Assembly: GCA_029563035.1 (NCBI GenBank)
Contig: JAKQTP010000178.1
Location: forward strand, 1 to 40,918
DNA from: an archaeon
Lineage (GTDB): Archaea; Iainarchaeota; Iainarchaeia; CSSED10-239
Direction: 5' to 3'
Length of the DNA stretch: 40,918 bases
Every line of letters begins with the position of its first letter. The stretch's first letter is position 1. Shown piece after piece: positions 7,865-14,817 of this stretch. A model generated the notes under the pieces. The model was given only the letters and a program-made list of their open reading frames with translations, was not told the DNA's origin and made no database searches. Made by a program: the position numbers and the translations under genes.

Positions 7865-8563
7865 TTAGGTTGTATATCTTGCAATTACTTTATCTGTTAT
7901 CTCCAAATCAAAACCAGCATTTAGAGGAATCCAAGTTACCGCAGTACCTACAACTGAGAATGCAGAAGATACTGTTAGGTTATTAAATTCTTGCCCGTTT
8001 ACTATTAAAGTTATATTTGATGAAGTATCTGGAGCAGAAGATAAATCTGACACTAAATTAATTCCACTTACTGTTAATGATTCTGTTACTAAATCTCCTG
8101 ATGAAGGTAAGTCTTGATTAATATTCCTTGTTACAATTCCTATGAGTGCATCTGTAGGTAAATCTTTAAATTCATACCTATAATTAAACTCAAATTCAAT
8201 AGAATCTAGAGGTAAATTATATGCTGTCTCTACACCAGAAACAAGTGTATAAAAAGACAAAGTATAAATGCTTGATGCAAATGTAATTCTACCATATAAT
8301 TCTCCGCCAGGTCCTTTTATTTTTAATTTTGTAGAACTTTTATAAATCTCAACTCTATTATTTGTGCCAGATACAATAATACCTGTTACCAATTCTGAGG
8401 CAGAAGGTAATAATGCAATAGAACCACCATTAAAACCTGATGTTGTTAGAACGGAAGTTATAGAAGCTGTTATATCAAAAGAGGTACCAGAAACACTTAA
8501 ATTATTAATTCTAATTGGCGCCGAAATGTATTTCTTTATTTGTTTTGCTTGGAATCTTGCCAT
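7865..8563 (-). CDS. Tail-fibre or virion surface protein, paralogue of 14818-15459
   Basis: A 232-residue, beta-rich, Ser/Thr/Gly-rich protein. The N-terminus MARFQAKQIKKYI matches that of the plus-strand protein at 14818 (MQRLAPKQINKVI), and both have a mid-protein FxYRxxxKD motif, so they are paralogues. The C-terminus (LIVNGQEFNNLTVS...VTWIPL...ITDKVIARY) shares a domain with the C-terminus of the 8816-10150 protein (LFINGKQETSFSIS...MIWTNT...TTDEVILQY), a pattern common at the ends of phage fibre proteins. It sits in the late fibre operon just before the glycosyltransferase. The exact role, fibre or other virion-surface protein, is inferred. Confidence 0.65.
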   Translation of the reverse strand: MARFQAKQIKKYISAPIRINNLSVSGTSFDITASITSVLTTSGFNGGSIALLPSASELVTGIIVSGTNNRVEIYKSSTKLKIKGPGGELYGRITFASSIYTLSFYTLVSGVETAYNLPLDSIEFEFNYRYEFKDLPTDALIGIVTRNINQDLPSSGDLVTESLTVSGINLVSDLSSAPDTSSNITLIVNGQEFNNLTVSSAFSVVGTAVTWIPLNAGFDLEITDKVIARYTT

Positions 8564-8797
8564 TTATCTATCTTTAAAAAATGAATCTGTTTGTAAATCA
8601 TTTACGTTTATCCATTCTGTCTTATTATTGAAGTTTATTTTTACTTGAACTTTATTTCCTTTTAATTTTAAAACTTTACAAGCATATTTGGAATCTTTTT
8701 TATAGACCGTATCTCCAACTTTAATTTTATTGTTTTCTAATAAAACTTTCTTACCTGTTACTTTCTCAATTGCTTCTATTAATTTACTTAATTTCAT
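8564..8797 (-). CDS. Tagged small protein with KOW/SH3-like domain
   Basis: A 77-residue protein in two parts. Residues 1-22 are a divergent copy of the shared tag (MKLSKLIEAIE, then KVTGKKVLLEN), ending in L-L-E, which fits the L/I-x-E cleavage consensus of T4-type prohead proteases. The rest (VGDTVYKKDSKYACKVLKL, then KVQVKINFNNKTEWINVNDL) looks like a small SH3/KOW or Tudor-like barrel. It lies in the late fibre operon between two fibre-type proteins. I infer packaging into the head; the barrel could bind nucleic acid, but no function is established. Confidence 0.7.
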   Translation of the reverse strand: MKLSKLIEAIEKVTGKKVLLENNKIKVGDTVYKKDSKYACKVLKLKGNKVQVKINFNNKTEWINVNDLQTDSFFKDR

Positions 8798-8815
8798 TTA
8801 TTATTTGTTTATGTT

Positions 8816-10150
8816 TTATATATATTGTAAGATTACTTCATCTGTCGTTTCTAAAATATAATCTGTATTTGTCCAAATCATTGTTGTTGAACTTATTGAG
8901 AAACTTGTTTCTTGTTTACCATTTATAAATAATAAAACAGTTGATAGACTATAAGGTAGTTTTGAAAAAGCATTCGTAAATGTTGTTTGTCCATTTGATG
9001 TAACCGAAACAACATCTCTTCTTGGTAATTTATTTACCTCTTGAACCGCTTCAAATAATTGTGTACCTACATTCCATTTAACTCTAACTTTTGTATCAGA
9101 ATCTTTTGAGTTTAATGTTATTAATGTATTTCCCGAAACTGAATCTTTTATAATAACATCATAATTAATGTTTTTAATTTGTAATTCAAACTCTGAATTA
9201 CATTGCTTAAACTCATTTAAAAAATTTATTGTGTATAAACCTGTGATACCATCTATCACTTGCAAAATTCTATTTTTATAAGCTGTTAATGTTATGATAC
9301 CATTTGCAGATAAAATTTCTTTACCCTGTTTACCTAATGTTTCATTCTTGTTAACAATAATTTCTGAATAATTAGAATATTCAAATAAAGGATTTGAAGA
9401 TATAATATTTTGAAAAGAACAATTATTTGAATCTCTAACAATCATTCTACAATTATCAAAAAATTGAATATGTGTAGAATTAATTGATTCGATTATTGAA
9501 TCATTATTAGCTGTTATATAAAAACTATTATTTGAGGTTATTGTGGAATTATTCTTAGCTTCTAAATATTCTGAATCTGTCTGTATAACCCTACTATTAT
9601 TATAAGTATTATTCTTATTCTCTCCATCCTCAGAAAAAACAATTATATCATCTATACAATTAAAACAAATTGTTTCTTTGGTTAAAAAGATTGTTCCTTT
9701 AGGTTGAGAATCATGAGTGTTAATTGATAATACTCTATAAACAATAGCACCTAATCCTAAATCATTATTTATATCACTCACATCATACCATTGTAAAACA
9801 CCAAGAGTATTTGTTGATTGTAGTGTTTTATATTGGCTATAAGTTATACTTTCTACAATAAAAGTACCTGGCGGTATAATTGTTGCGTCTATTTTACAAT
9901 TATCAGATAACAAATCTATAGCAGATTGTAAAGTATTACGAGCCACAATAGCATCACTTGAGTTTTGGAAACCTAAATTAATTACATTTCCTCCTTCTTG
10001 TAAGATAGATAATGTCCTATTGTTTATACTTATTTTTTTATGTTGACAAATATTTAAAACACGGAAAGATTTATTATCAGTATCTTCTAATGTTATAAAC
10101 TTATCTGTTGATTGATAAGTACGAATAAATGTTAAAGGATTAAATGCCAT
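8816..10150 (-). CDS. Tail-fibre-type protein
   Basis: A 444-residue virion-type protein. The N-terminal region (TFIRTYQSTDKFITLED) includes a segment KISINNRTLSIL...NVINLGFQN...ARNTLQSA that resembles part of the neighbouring 109-residue protein. The middle (about 180-270) is rich in Asn/Ser/Ile with short repeating strands, as in beta-helical fibres. The C-terminus is a compact domain (LFINGKQETSFSIS...IWTNT...DEVILQY) shared with 7865-8563. It is the second gene of the operon that begins at the late element 10509-10520. Receptor binding is inferred from architecture. Confidence 0.65.
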   Translation of the reverse strand: MAFNPLTFIRTYQSTDKFITLEDTDNKSFRVLNICQHKKISINNRTLSILQEGGNVINLGFQNSSDAIVARNTLQSAIDLLSDNCKIDATIIPPGTFIVESITYSQYKTLQSTNTLGVLQWYDVSDINNDLGLGAIVYRVLSINTHDSQPKGTIFLTKETICFNCIDDIIVFSEDGENKNNTYNNSRVIQTDSEYLEAKNNSTITSNNSFYITANNDSIIESINSTHIQFFDNCRMIVRDSNNCSFQNIISSNPLFEYSNYSEIIVNKNETLGKQGKEILSANGIITLTAYKNRILQVIDGITGLYTINFLNEFKQCNSEFELQIKNINYDVIIKDSVSGNTLITLNSKDSDTKVRVKWNVGTQLFEAVQEVNKLPRRDVVSVTSNGQTTFTNAFSKLPYSLSTVLLFINGKQETSFSISSTTMIWTNTDYILETTDEVILQYI

Positions 10151-10166
10151 TATTTTTATATTTTAT

Positions 10167-10496
10167 TTAAACAATTTGACCATTACCTGCATCTGTAAAT
10201 TTCTGAGAAGCTAATTCACATTCATTTATATTTAAAAAATATAATGTTATAGGGTTATTATCATCTGATAATATAATTAATCTATTTGTTATTTTTTGAA
10301 CATCTGTTATCTCAGAAAGTTGCCAAACAAAAATCCTATCACCATTTTTCCATGCGGCTATTGATTGATTTACAACATGAGTCTTAATATCTAAAGAAGT
10401 TAATCCAGATAAAACTCCAGTATTTATCGTTTGTGTATTTGTAGAGCCAGAAAAATTTGTATTTTTATCTCTATTTTTAGAAATCCATTTTAGCAT
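10167..10496 (-). CDS. Small virion-associated protein, first gene of the fibre operon
   Basis: A 109-residue protein, not assigned to a known family. The N-terminus is Asn/Thr-rich (NTNFSGSTNTQTINTG). The C-terminal half (KITNRLIILSDDNNPITLYF then ELASQKF) resembles the N-terminal domain of the next protein, suggesting a shared structural module. An exact late element lies 12 nt upstream of its ATG, so it heads the late operon 10496 to 6830. It may be a fibre-attachment or collar subunit. Confidence 0.6.
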   Translation of the reverse strand: MLKWISKNRDKNTNFSGSTNTQTINTGVLSGLTSLDIKTHVVNQSIAAWKNGDRIFVWQLSEITDVQKITNRLIILSDDNNPITLYFLNINECELASQKFTDAGNGQIV

Positions 10497-10508
10497 TAGT
10501 ATTTTTTA

Positions 10509-10520
10509 TTTTAAATAGTT
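10509..10520 (-). promoter_or_regulatory. Candidate late promoter (fibre operon)
   Basis: Exact AACTATTTAAAA on the minus strand, followed by TAAAAAA, 12 nt upstream of the ATG at 10496. Confidence 0.65.
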
Positions 10521-10533
10521 TTACCAAAAATGA

Positions 10534-10566
10534 AATAAGATATATTTCATAAAAATATATCTTATT
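10534..10566 (-). terminator. Hairpin terminator after the metallopeptidase gene
   Basis: AATAAGATATAT (10534-10545) pairs perfectly with ATATATCTTATT (10555-10566), with a 9-nt loop. It lies 24 nt after the stop of the gene at 10591 and just before the late element at 10509, separating two transcription units. Confidence 0.6.
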
Positions 10567-10590
10567 AAATAAAAAACATTATGATAAAAA

Positions 10591-11139
10591 TTATTGTTCT
10601 AACTCTCTTTCATTATTTATCTTGTCTAAAAGTGTGTAATTATCTTTCTTAAATCTCTCATAAGCTTCTATAAATGAAATATCAGATTCTTGCCCTGGGC
10701 CAAAAATTGCAATAACCTCCGGAAATTCATTTATAGGATGGTCTTCAATTTCTAAAATATCTTTTTCTTGGTTTGGAGTTAAATGCAATAACTCGTGATA
10801 AACCAATCTAGCTTTTTGGTCTTTATCCATTGTTATCCATTTATCAAAAGCAATTGTTACATAAGCATCTTTTTCAGAATAAGCCTTGCTCTTATCATTT
10901 TCTTTATTTGCTGTACCTAATATTTCGCCTGTTTTTGATTTAGCCGCAGTTCTCTTAAATAAATAACCAATTTGCCAATTTTTTAAATCTGGTCTAAATT
11001 TACTAATAATTTGTTCTCCTAATTCTTGAACTTCTGGCGCCTTTATATATTTAGGTCCTGGGTGAGGAAAATCTCCTATTTCACCTTCTGTAAATTTAAT
11101 GCCTAATTTTGTTGTGATAACATCTCCTGTCGTAAACAT
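10591..11139 (-). CDS. Putative phage metallopeptidase (HExxH)
   Basis: A 182-residue protein with a zinc-protease signature YHELLHL (His115, Glu116, His119). It is preceded by AYVTIAFDKWITMDKDQKARL, the usual arrangement of the phage metallopeptidase family (PhageMetallopep, PF18894 from memory). The C-terminal part contains HPINEFPEVIAIFG, typical of the same family. There is no signal peptide, so it acts in the cytoplasm if it is active. It is the third gene of an operon (11714, 11439, 11139) ending in a hairpin. The substrate is unknown. Confidence 0.75.
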   Translation of the reverse strand: MFTTGDVITTKLGIKFTEGEIGDFPHPGPKYIKAPEVQELGEQIISKFRPDLKNWQIGYLFKRTAAKSKTGEILGTANKENDKSKAYSEKDAYVTIAFDKWITMDKDQKARLVYHELLHLTPNQEKDILEIEDHPINEFPEVIAIFGPGQESDISFIEAYERFKKDNYTLLDKINNERELEQ

Positions 11140-11142
11140 AAT

Positions 11143-11439
11143 TTATTCTTTGTTTAATTGTTCTTTTAATTTTTTATCTAATTTGAATAATATTTTTTTA
11201 AATTTTGCTATTGCATATTTAGATAGAGACTCATTTAAATTTATTATCTCTTTATCTATTTCTTTTTGAATTTTAGTGTTAGAAACTATCTTGGAATTAA
11301 AATATTTGATTTTATTTGTTTTTATCAATATTAATAATTCTTCGGTTATAAAATCTTTGTGCTTTTGAATTTCAAAGATTTTATCCATTGTTTCTTTTTT
11401 CATTTCAGTTGTTTCTTTTTTCATTGTTTCTTTTTTCAT
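11143..11439 (-). CDS. Unknown coiled-coil-like protein, 98 aa, repetitive N-terminus
   Basis: Not recognised. Highly charged and helical (KHKDFITEELLILIKTNKI, EIINLNESLSKYAIAKFKKI). The first 18 residues come from a 15-bp DNA unit encoding MKKET, present three times with a short interruption; each copy starts with ATG, so the true start is uncertain. The first ATG (11439) overlaps the upstream stop as ATGA, which favours it. Three nt separate its stop from the metallopeptidase start. Confidence 0.6.
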   Translation of the reverse strand: MKKETMKKETTEMKKETMDKIFEIQKHKDFITEELLILIKTNKIKYFNSKIVSNTKIQKEIDKEIINLNESLSKYAIAKFKKILFKLDKKLKEQLNKE

Positions 11440-11714
11440 TGTTTCTTTTTAATATGTAATGATGCCCAGCCATTTATGTAATGGTCAACTTTTTCTTTCC
11501 ATCTTCTATAAGAACCATCCCAAAATATTTCCGAACCCTTTTCCCCCTCTTTGTCTTTTGTTTTAACTTCAATATAAAAATAATTAGGTAAGTCTGCCAT
11601 AAATTTACCTTTTATAAATCCAATTTGAAAAGGTAACTCAAACCAATAACCTGATTTATCATCTAGATATTTCCTTTTAAACCCTAAACTTATTAAAGAC
11701 TCTTCTTTTATCAT
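11436..11714 (-). CDS. Unknown protein, 92 aa
   Basis: Not recognised. The sequence is mixed alpha/beta with several aromatics (SGYWFELPFQIGFIKG, YFYIEVKTKDKEG, EIFWDGSYRRWKEKVDHYI). There is no membrane segment. It is the first gene of the operon leading to the metallopeptidase, and the start is set by a TATCTTTG -7 element 4 nt upstream of the ATG. The stop is TGA overlapping the next ATG, evidence that TGA is a genuine stop in this phage. Confidence 0.65.
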   Translation of the reverse strand: MIKEESLISLGFKRKYLDDKSGYWFELPFQIGFIKGKFMADLPNYFYIEVKTKDKEGEKGSEIFWDGSYRRWKEKVDHYINGWASLHIKKKQ

Positions 11715-11718
11715 AAAA

Positions 11719-11726
11719 CAAAGATA
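11719..11726 (-). promoter_or_regulatory. Host-type -7 element (TATCTTTG), near-leaderless
   Basis: Perfect TAnnTTTG on the minus strand with 4 nt to the ATG at 11714. No -33 TTTG is visible upstream. Confidence 0.5.
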
Positions 11727-11753
11727 ATATTTTTTTTAATAAAATATAAATTT

Positions 11754-11930
11754 TTAAAATATTTTTATTTTTTTATATTCTTCTAACCCATCATTTGATA
11801 CTCTTTTAAATATTAAATGCTTATTTTTTGGGGCTTTTTTCCAAGATTCAGAATTATATGTATGTAAATGATATACAAATTCTCAATTACTCCAATTTCT
11901 GTTCCACCATTTTAATATTTTATCTTTCAT
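11754..11930 (-). pseudogene. Small ORF interrupted by in-frame TGA
   Basis: The ATG at 11930 overlaps the RlpA stop as ATGA. The frame reads MKDKILKWWNRNWSN, then TGA (11883-11885), then continues EFVYHLHTYNSESWKKAP and KNKHLIFKRVSNDGLEEYKK to TAA at 11754. Length, composition and lack of further stops suggest one 58-codon gene with a single nonsense codon, probably from TGG (Trp). A sequencing error, a recent mutation or stop-codon readthrough would all look like this. Function unknown; probably coupled to the RlpA-like gene. Confidence 0.5.
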
Positions 11931-12220
11931 AAACTCTTTATGCTTACCTTTAGAATGCCTTTTTCTAATTTTGATATTTTTAAAAATGCCGACTTTGTTA
12001 AATCTACTCTTGCATTTACTCCACACCTATCATTAACTCTAACAATAACCTTTTTATTATTTTCTAAATTGGTTATCTCAAGCATTGTGCCTAGAGGAAC
12101 ATGATTGTAAGCTGCTGTCAATTTATCGTTGGAAAATATTTCTCCATTGGCTGTTTTTTTTCCCTCAAATTTAGGATGATAGAAGCTTGCAATAATTGTT
12201 AATACTAAAAATAATTTCAT
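11927..12220 (-). CDS. RlpA-like lytic transglycosylase domain protein
   Basis: A 97-residue protein that is almost entirely one double-psi beta-barrel of the RlpA family. The usual blocks are present: ASFYHPKFEGKKTANGE, LTAAYNHVPLGT, VIVRVNDRCG and ARVDLTKSAF. A very short hydrophobic N-terminus (MKLFLVLTIIA) may act as a signal peptide. Bacterial RlpA proteins cleave glycan strands stripped of stem peptides at the septum; here the enzyme could assist lysis or wall remodelling. It lacks the SPOR domain of bacterial RlpA. It lies 9 nt after the glycoside hydrolase gene, suggesting a shared carbohydrate or wall-degrading role. Confidence 0.85.
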   Translation of the reverse strand: MKLFLVLTIIASFYHPKFEGKKTANGEIFSNDKLTAAYNHVPLGTMLEITNLENNKKVIVRVNDRCGVNARVDLTKSAFLKISKLEKGILKVSIKSL

Positions 12221-12228
12221 ATAATTTT

Positions 12229-13158
12229 TTATCTTAAGTTTATTTGTTTATTTCTAATTGAATATTTACTATATTTATATTTATCTTCCTGTAAGAGTGA
12301 GTGATACAACATTGAATCAAAATTTAACTCTTTTGCTTTAAATAACATTTTGCTCACTATTTCATTTTGAATTTCTCTGGTAAATAATTTTGTTGAGCCT
12401 TCTTGAAACTTATAATTGTATTCAGTGCAAATAACTTTTAAATGATTTGTTAAACCTCTAAATGTTCCCATATCTAAAATAGAAGTTTTTCCTATAAATT
12501 CTCTATCTATTAAATTCAAATCATTTATATAGAAGTGCGGGTTTATTGCACTTATATCTTTTATTTTAGAAACACGCTTATTCCAATCATTTCCTCGGTT
12601 GCTATTGCAACCTTCTGTTGGTACAGAAATTATAACATTAGGCAATATTTCTTTTATCCTCGGAATTAAAAAATTACATATTTCTATATAAAAACCTGTT
12701 TTTTTTGCAAAATGCATAAAAATCTCATTTCCTAATTCTACACAATAAATATTATCTTCGCCTAGTTTTTCTTTTAAGACTTTTAATGGCAACAAACAAT
12801 TTTCCCACTTGTTTAAATTTTTATCTTTAAAAAATGGATGTAAATTTAAACAATAAACCGTTCTAGGTTTAAATTTTAATTGTTGTACTAAATCTATATA
12901 ATTATAAATAAAATTCTTAGGGTTTCGAATTACAGAATGTTTGTTTTTGCCTGTTTCACCATAGCCATCACTTGAAATGTCATAGTCAAATGATAGTGTA
13001 CCTCCAGGAAATCTAAGTAAATCTATTTGCTCATTATTCTTATTAATTATATCTGCTAAATGTAAAGTGTTTAATCCATTATCGAATAATGATGAGAAGG
13101 TATAAGCAGTATTATAACCTTCTAACATTTCTATTCTATAATCTTTTGGTATCTCCAT
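12229..13158 (-). CDS. Glycoside hydrolase-like TIM barrel (clan GH-A type)
   Basis: A 309-residue protein with features of retaining GH-A enzymes such as the GH51/GH79 groups. An N-terminal LLRFPGGTLSFDYD motif, a putative acid/base in VELGNE (Glu145) and a putative nucleophile in VICTEYNY (Glu246) are spaced about 100 residues apart on predicted barrel strands. There is no signal peptide, so export with lysis or assembly into the virion would be needed to reach an external glycan. It forms an operon with the RlpA-like gene. The substrate cannot be named; exopolysaccharide depolymerisation is a reasonable guess. Confidence 0.65.
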   Translation of the reverse strand: MEIPKDYRIEMLEGYNTAYTFSSLFDNGLNTLHLADIINKNNEQIDLLRFPGGTLSFDYDISSDGYGETGKNKHSVIRNPKNFIYNYIDLVQQLKFKPRTVYCLNLHPFFKDKNLNKWENCLLPLKVLKEKLGEDNIYCVELGNEIFMHFAKKTGFYIEICNFLIPRIKEILPNVIISVPTEGCNSNRGNDWNKRVSKIKDISAINPHFYINDLNLIDREFIGKTSILDMGTFRGLTNHLKVICTEYNYKFQEGSTKLFTREIQNEIVSKMLFKAKELNFDSMLYHSLLQEDKYKYSKYSIRNKQINLR

Positions 13159-13182
13159 TTAATAAGAATTTATTTTATAATA

Positions 13183-13190
13183 CAAATATA
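13183..13190 (-). promoter_or_regulatory. Host-type -7 element (TATATTTG)
   Basis: Perfect TAnnTTTG on the minus strand, 24 nt upstream of the glycoside hydrolase ATG at 13158. No clear -33 match. Confidence 0.5.
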
Positions 13191-13252
13191 ATTAAAAATT
13201 TTAGAAAATACTAATTATTTTTTAAATAATTAATTAGGTCAAACTTTTTATA

Positions 13253-13504
13253 TTATTTTGTTTTAGTTACTAAAACAAATTCAAATTCTCGATTTACAGA
13301 CCATTTTACTATTTCTTCATTTTTGCCTATTTGTTTTTCAAAATAATTTCTTATTTTTAATAATTCAGCATCAGTATTCCATTTTTTTAAATTACATTTT
13401 TCTAAAACTTCATCTATGGGGAAATATCGGCTACTTGTCGATTCTAACAAAACCTTCTTACCTGTTTTGTTTTCTATTAATTTTATTACTTCTGATAATT
13501 TCAT
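13253..13504 (-). CDS. Tagged protein, 83 aa
   Basis: Residues 1-22 are the shared tag (MKLSEVIKLIE, N, KTGKKVLLES) with an L-L-E site before the mature part. The remaining 61 residues (RYFPIDEVLEKCNLKKW, IRNYFEKQIGKNEEIVKW, EFEFVLVTKTK) are unrecognised, with a mixed alpha/beta look. Its ATG overlaps the TGA of the nucleotidyltransferase gene (ATGA), and an exact late element lies 11 nt upstream. The promoter and tag region is nearly identical in DNA to that of 31269-31574. I infer a head-packaged protein. Confidence 0.7.
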   Translation of the reverse strand: MKLSEVIKLIENKTGKKVLLESTSSRYFPIDEVLEKCNLKKWNTDAELLKIRNYFEKQIGKNEEIVKWSVNREFEFVLVTKTK

Positions 13505-13545
13505 TTATTTGTTTTTTTTAAATAGTTGATAATATCAATCTTCTT
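13451..13545. repeat. Promoter-plus-tag DNA repeat, copy A
   Basis: About 95 bp covering the tag-coding start of 13253-13504, its late promoter and the 3' end of the upstream gene. It is nearly identical to 31521-31614: about seven substitutions, all in the tag codons, plus one T-run indel. Confidence 0.75.
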
Positions 13546-14763
13546 ATTTTTTAATTTATCTGAATAAATTTCTATGAATATGTTATTGAATGCTTCTGCA
13601 ATTTCTTTGCCTCTTAATCCTAATTCCATTAAATCATTTCCATTAATTTCTAATTCGCTCATAGACTTAGGGTATTTTGATTTTAAATCATTAATAGCTT
13701 TTGATATGTTAGAAGGATATAATTGTAAATTAAACCCCTTTACAGTTGTTTTATATATCTTATAAGCAGTGAGCCTAGAGTTAAGTATTGAAGTATTTTT
13801 ATTATTCCAAGCTAACTCTAAACAATCAATTTCTCTTGCTGTATCTATTGTCCCTCTTAATCTTTCTATATGTATTTTAGAAATATCTTTAACAGAGTCT
13901 TGTACAATAGAATAAATGAACTCTGATAATGTTTTTGATTTTTTAATTAATGAAACATCTCCGATAAATTTTGTAAAATGTGTACCAAAGATAACATCAT
14001 ATACCCCAGAATCCATTAATAACTTAAATCCTATCATAGGGTCTCCTTTCTTAATAATCTTTTCTAACTCTATTAATATTCTTTCACCACTTATACCTCT
14101 TATCTTAGAAGAATTTTTTTTCATTTCTTCCCAGGTATTCTTTTCAATATTAAAACCAAAACGAGAAGCAAATTGAATTCCTCTGAGTATTCTAAGAGGG
14201 TCGTCAGAAAATGATTGTGGAGATACCATTCTAATTATCTTATTATCTAAATCCTCTTTACCATTAAATGGGTCATATAAATCTCCGTCTGAGGTAACCG
14301 TGGAAGCGTTAATCGTAAAATCTCTTCTCAATAAATCATCTTTAATAGATAAATTATGGTCACTATCAGTTGTGAATGCTTGGTAACCTTTAGGTCTCTT
14401 GCCAGTTTTCTTTTCTGCTTCATCTTTCTCAAAATCAGTGAGTGGTCTTTCGGTACGAGGTAATGCAATATCTATTGGCTCATCTAAATCATATCCATCA
14501 GGAATGAATTTTATAACACCAAATGATTTACCTACCAAATCTGTTCTGCCATATTTTTCCAATATAGAAATTAATTTATTCATATCAATTCCTCGGCAAA
14601 GAAGGTCAATATCTTTAGAATCTTTTCCTAAAAATTTATCTCTAACAGAACCACCCACAATAACAACTTCACCTCCATTTTTCTTTATAACAGAAATAAA
14701 AGGCATTTTAAAGATAGAATCAAAATCTAATGATTCTCTTAATATTTTTTTTAGTATGCTCAT
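13501..14763 (-). CDS. tRNA nucleotidyltransferase / poly(A) polymerase family
   Basis: A 420-residue class II nucleotidyltransferase. The head has VVIVGGSVRDKFLG with catalytic Asp51 and Asp53 in KDIDLL. Then come LLRRDFTINA, DPFNGKEDL, and the neck motif DPLRILRGIQFASRFGF. These are the CCA-adding/poly(A) polymerase landmarks, so it probably repairs or adds tRNA 3' ends. The start at 14763 (MSILKKILRES) is preferred to an ATG 20 codons upstream, because that extension is merely hydrophobic and overlaps the promoter. MSILKKI...ES closely matches the start of 37371-37769, a possible second packaging tag with L-R-E after residue 7. The stop overlaps the next ATG. Confidence 0.85.
   Translation of the reverse strand: MSILKKILRESLDFDSIFKMPFISVIKKNGGEVVIVGGSVRDKFLGKDSKDIDLLCRGIDMNKLISILEKYGRTDLVGKSFGVIKFIPDGYDLDEPIDIALPRTERPLTDFEKDEAEKKTGKRPKGYQAFTTDSDHNLSIKDDLLRRDFTINASTVTSDGDLYDPFNGKEDLDNKIIRMVSPQSFSDDPLRILRGIQFASRFGFNIEKNTWEEMKKNSSKIRGISGERILIELEKIIKKGDPMIGFKLLMDSGVYDVIFGTHFTKFIGDVSLIKKSKTLSEFIYSIVQDSVKDISKIHIERLRGTIDTAREIDCLELAWNNKNTSILNSRLTAYKIYKTTVKGFNLQLYPSNISKAINDLKSKYPKSMSELEINGNDLMELGLRGKEIAEAFNNIFIEIYSDKLKNKKIDIINYLKKTNK
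13516..13527 (-). promoter_or_regulatory. Candidate late promoter (tagged 83-aa protein)
   Basis: Exact AACTATTTAAAA on the minus strand, 11 nt upstream of the ATG at 13504, embedded in the last codons (NYLKK) of the nucleotidyltransferase gene. Confidence 0.65.
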
Positions 14764-14769
14764 ATTGTT

Positions 14770-14777
14770 TAAATATA
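14770..14777 (-). promoter_or_regulatory. Possible host-type -7 element (TATATTTA)
   Basis: Lies 6 nt upstream of the nucleotidyltransferase ATG. One mismatch to TAnnTTTG and no -33 box in the expected place, so this is a weak call. Confidence 0.35.
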
Positions 14778-14792
14778 CAAAATTTAATAAAA

Positions 14793-14804
14793 AACTATTT
14801 AAAA
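14793..14804 (+). promoter_or_regulatory. Candidate late promoter (plus-strand fibre-like gene)
   Basis: Exact AACTATTTAAAA on the plus strand, 13 nt upstream of the ATG at 14818. Confidence 0.65.
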
Positions 14805-14817
14805 TAAAAATTAATAA

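Noticed and set aside
11143..11460. Short direct repeats considered as a CRISPR array
   Set aside because: The repeats are 15 bp, adjacent, few, in frame and encode MKKET; there are no spacers.
11883..11885. TGA reassigned as tryptophan throughout the phage
   Set aside because: Several genes end in TGA that overlaps the next ATG (11436, 13501, 25289, 28518), and reading through these gives no sensible continuation.
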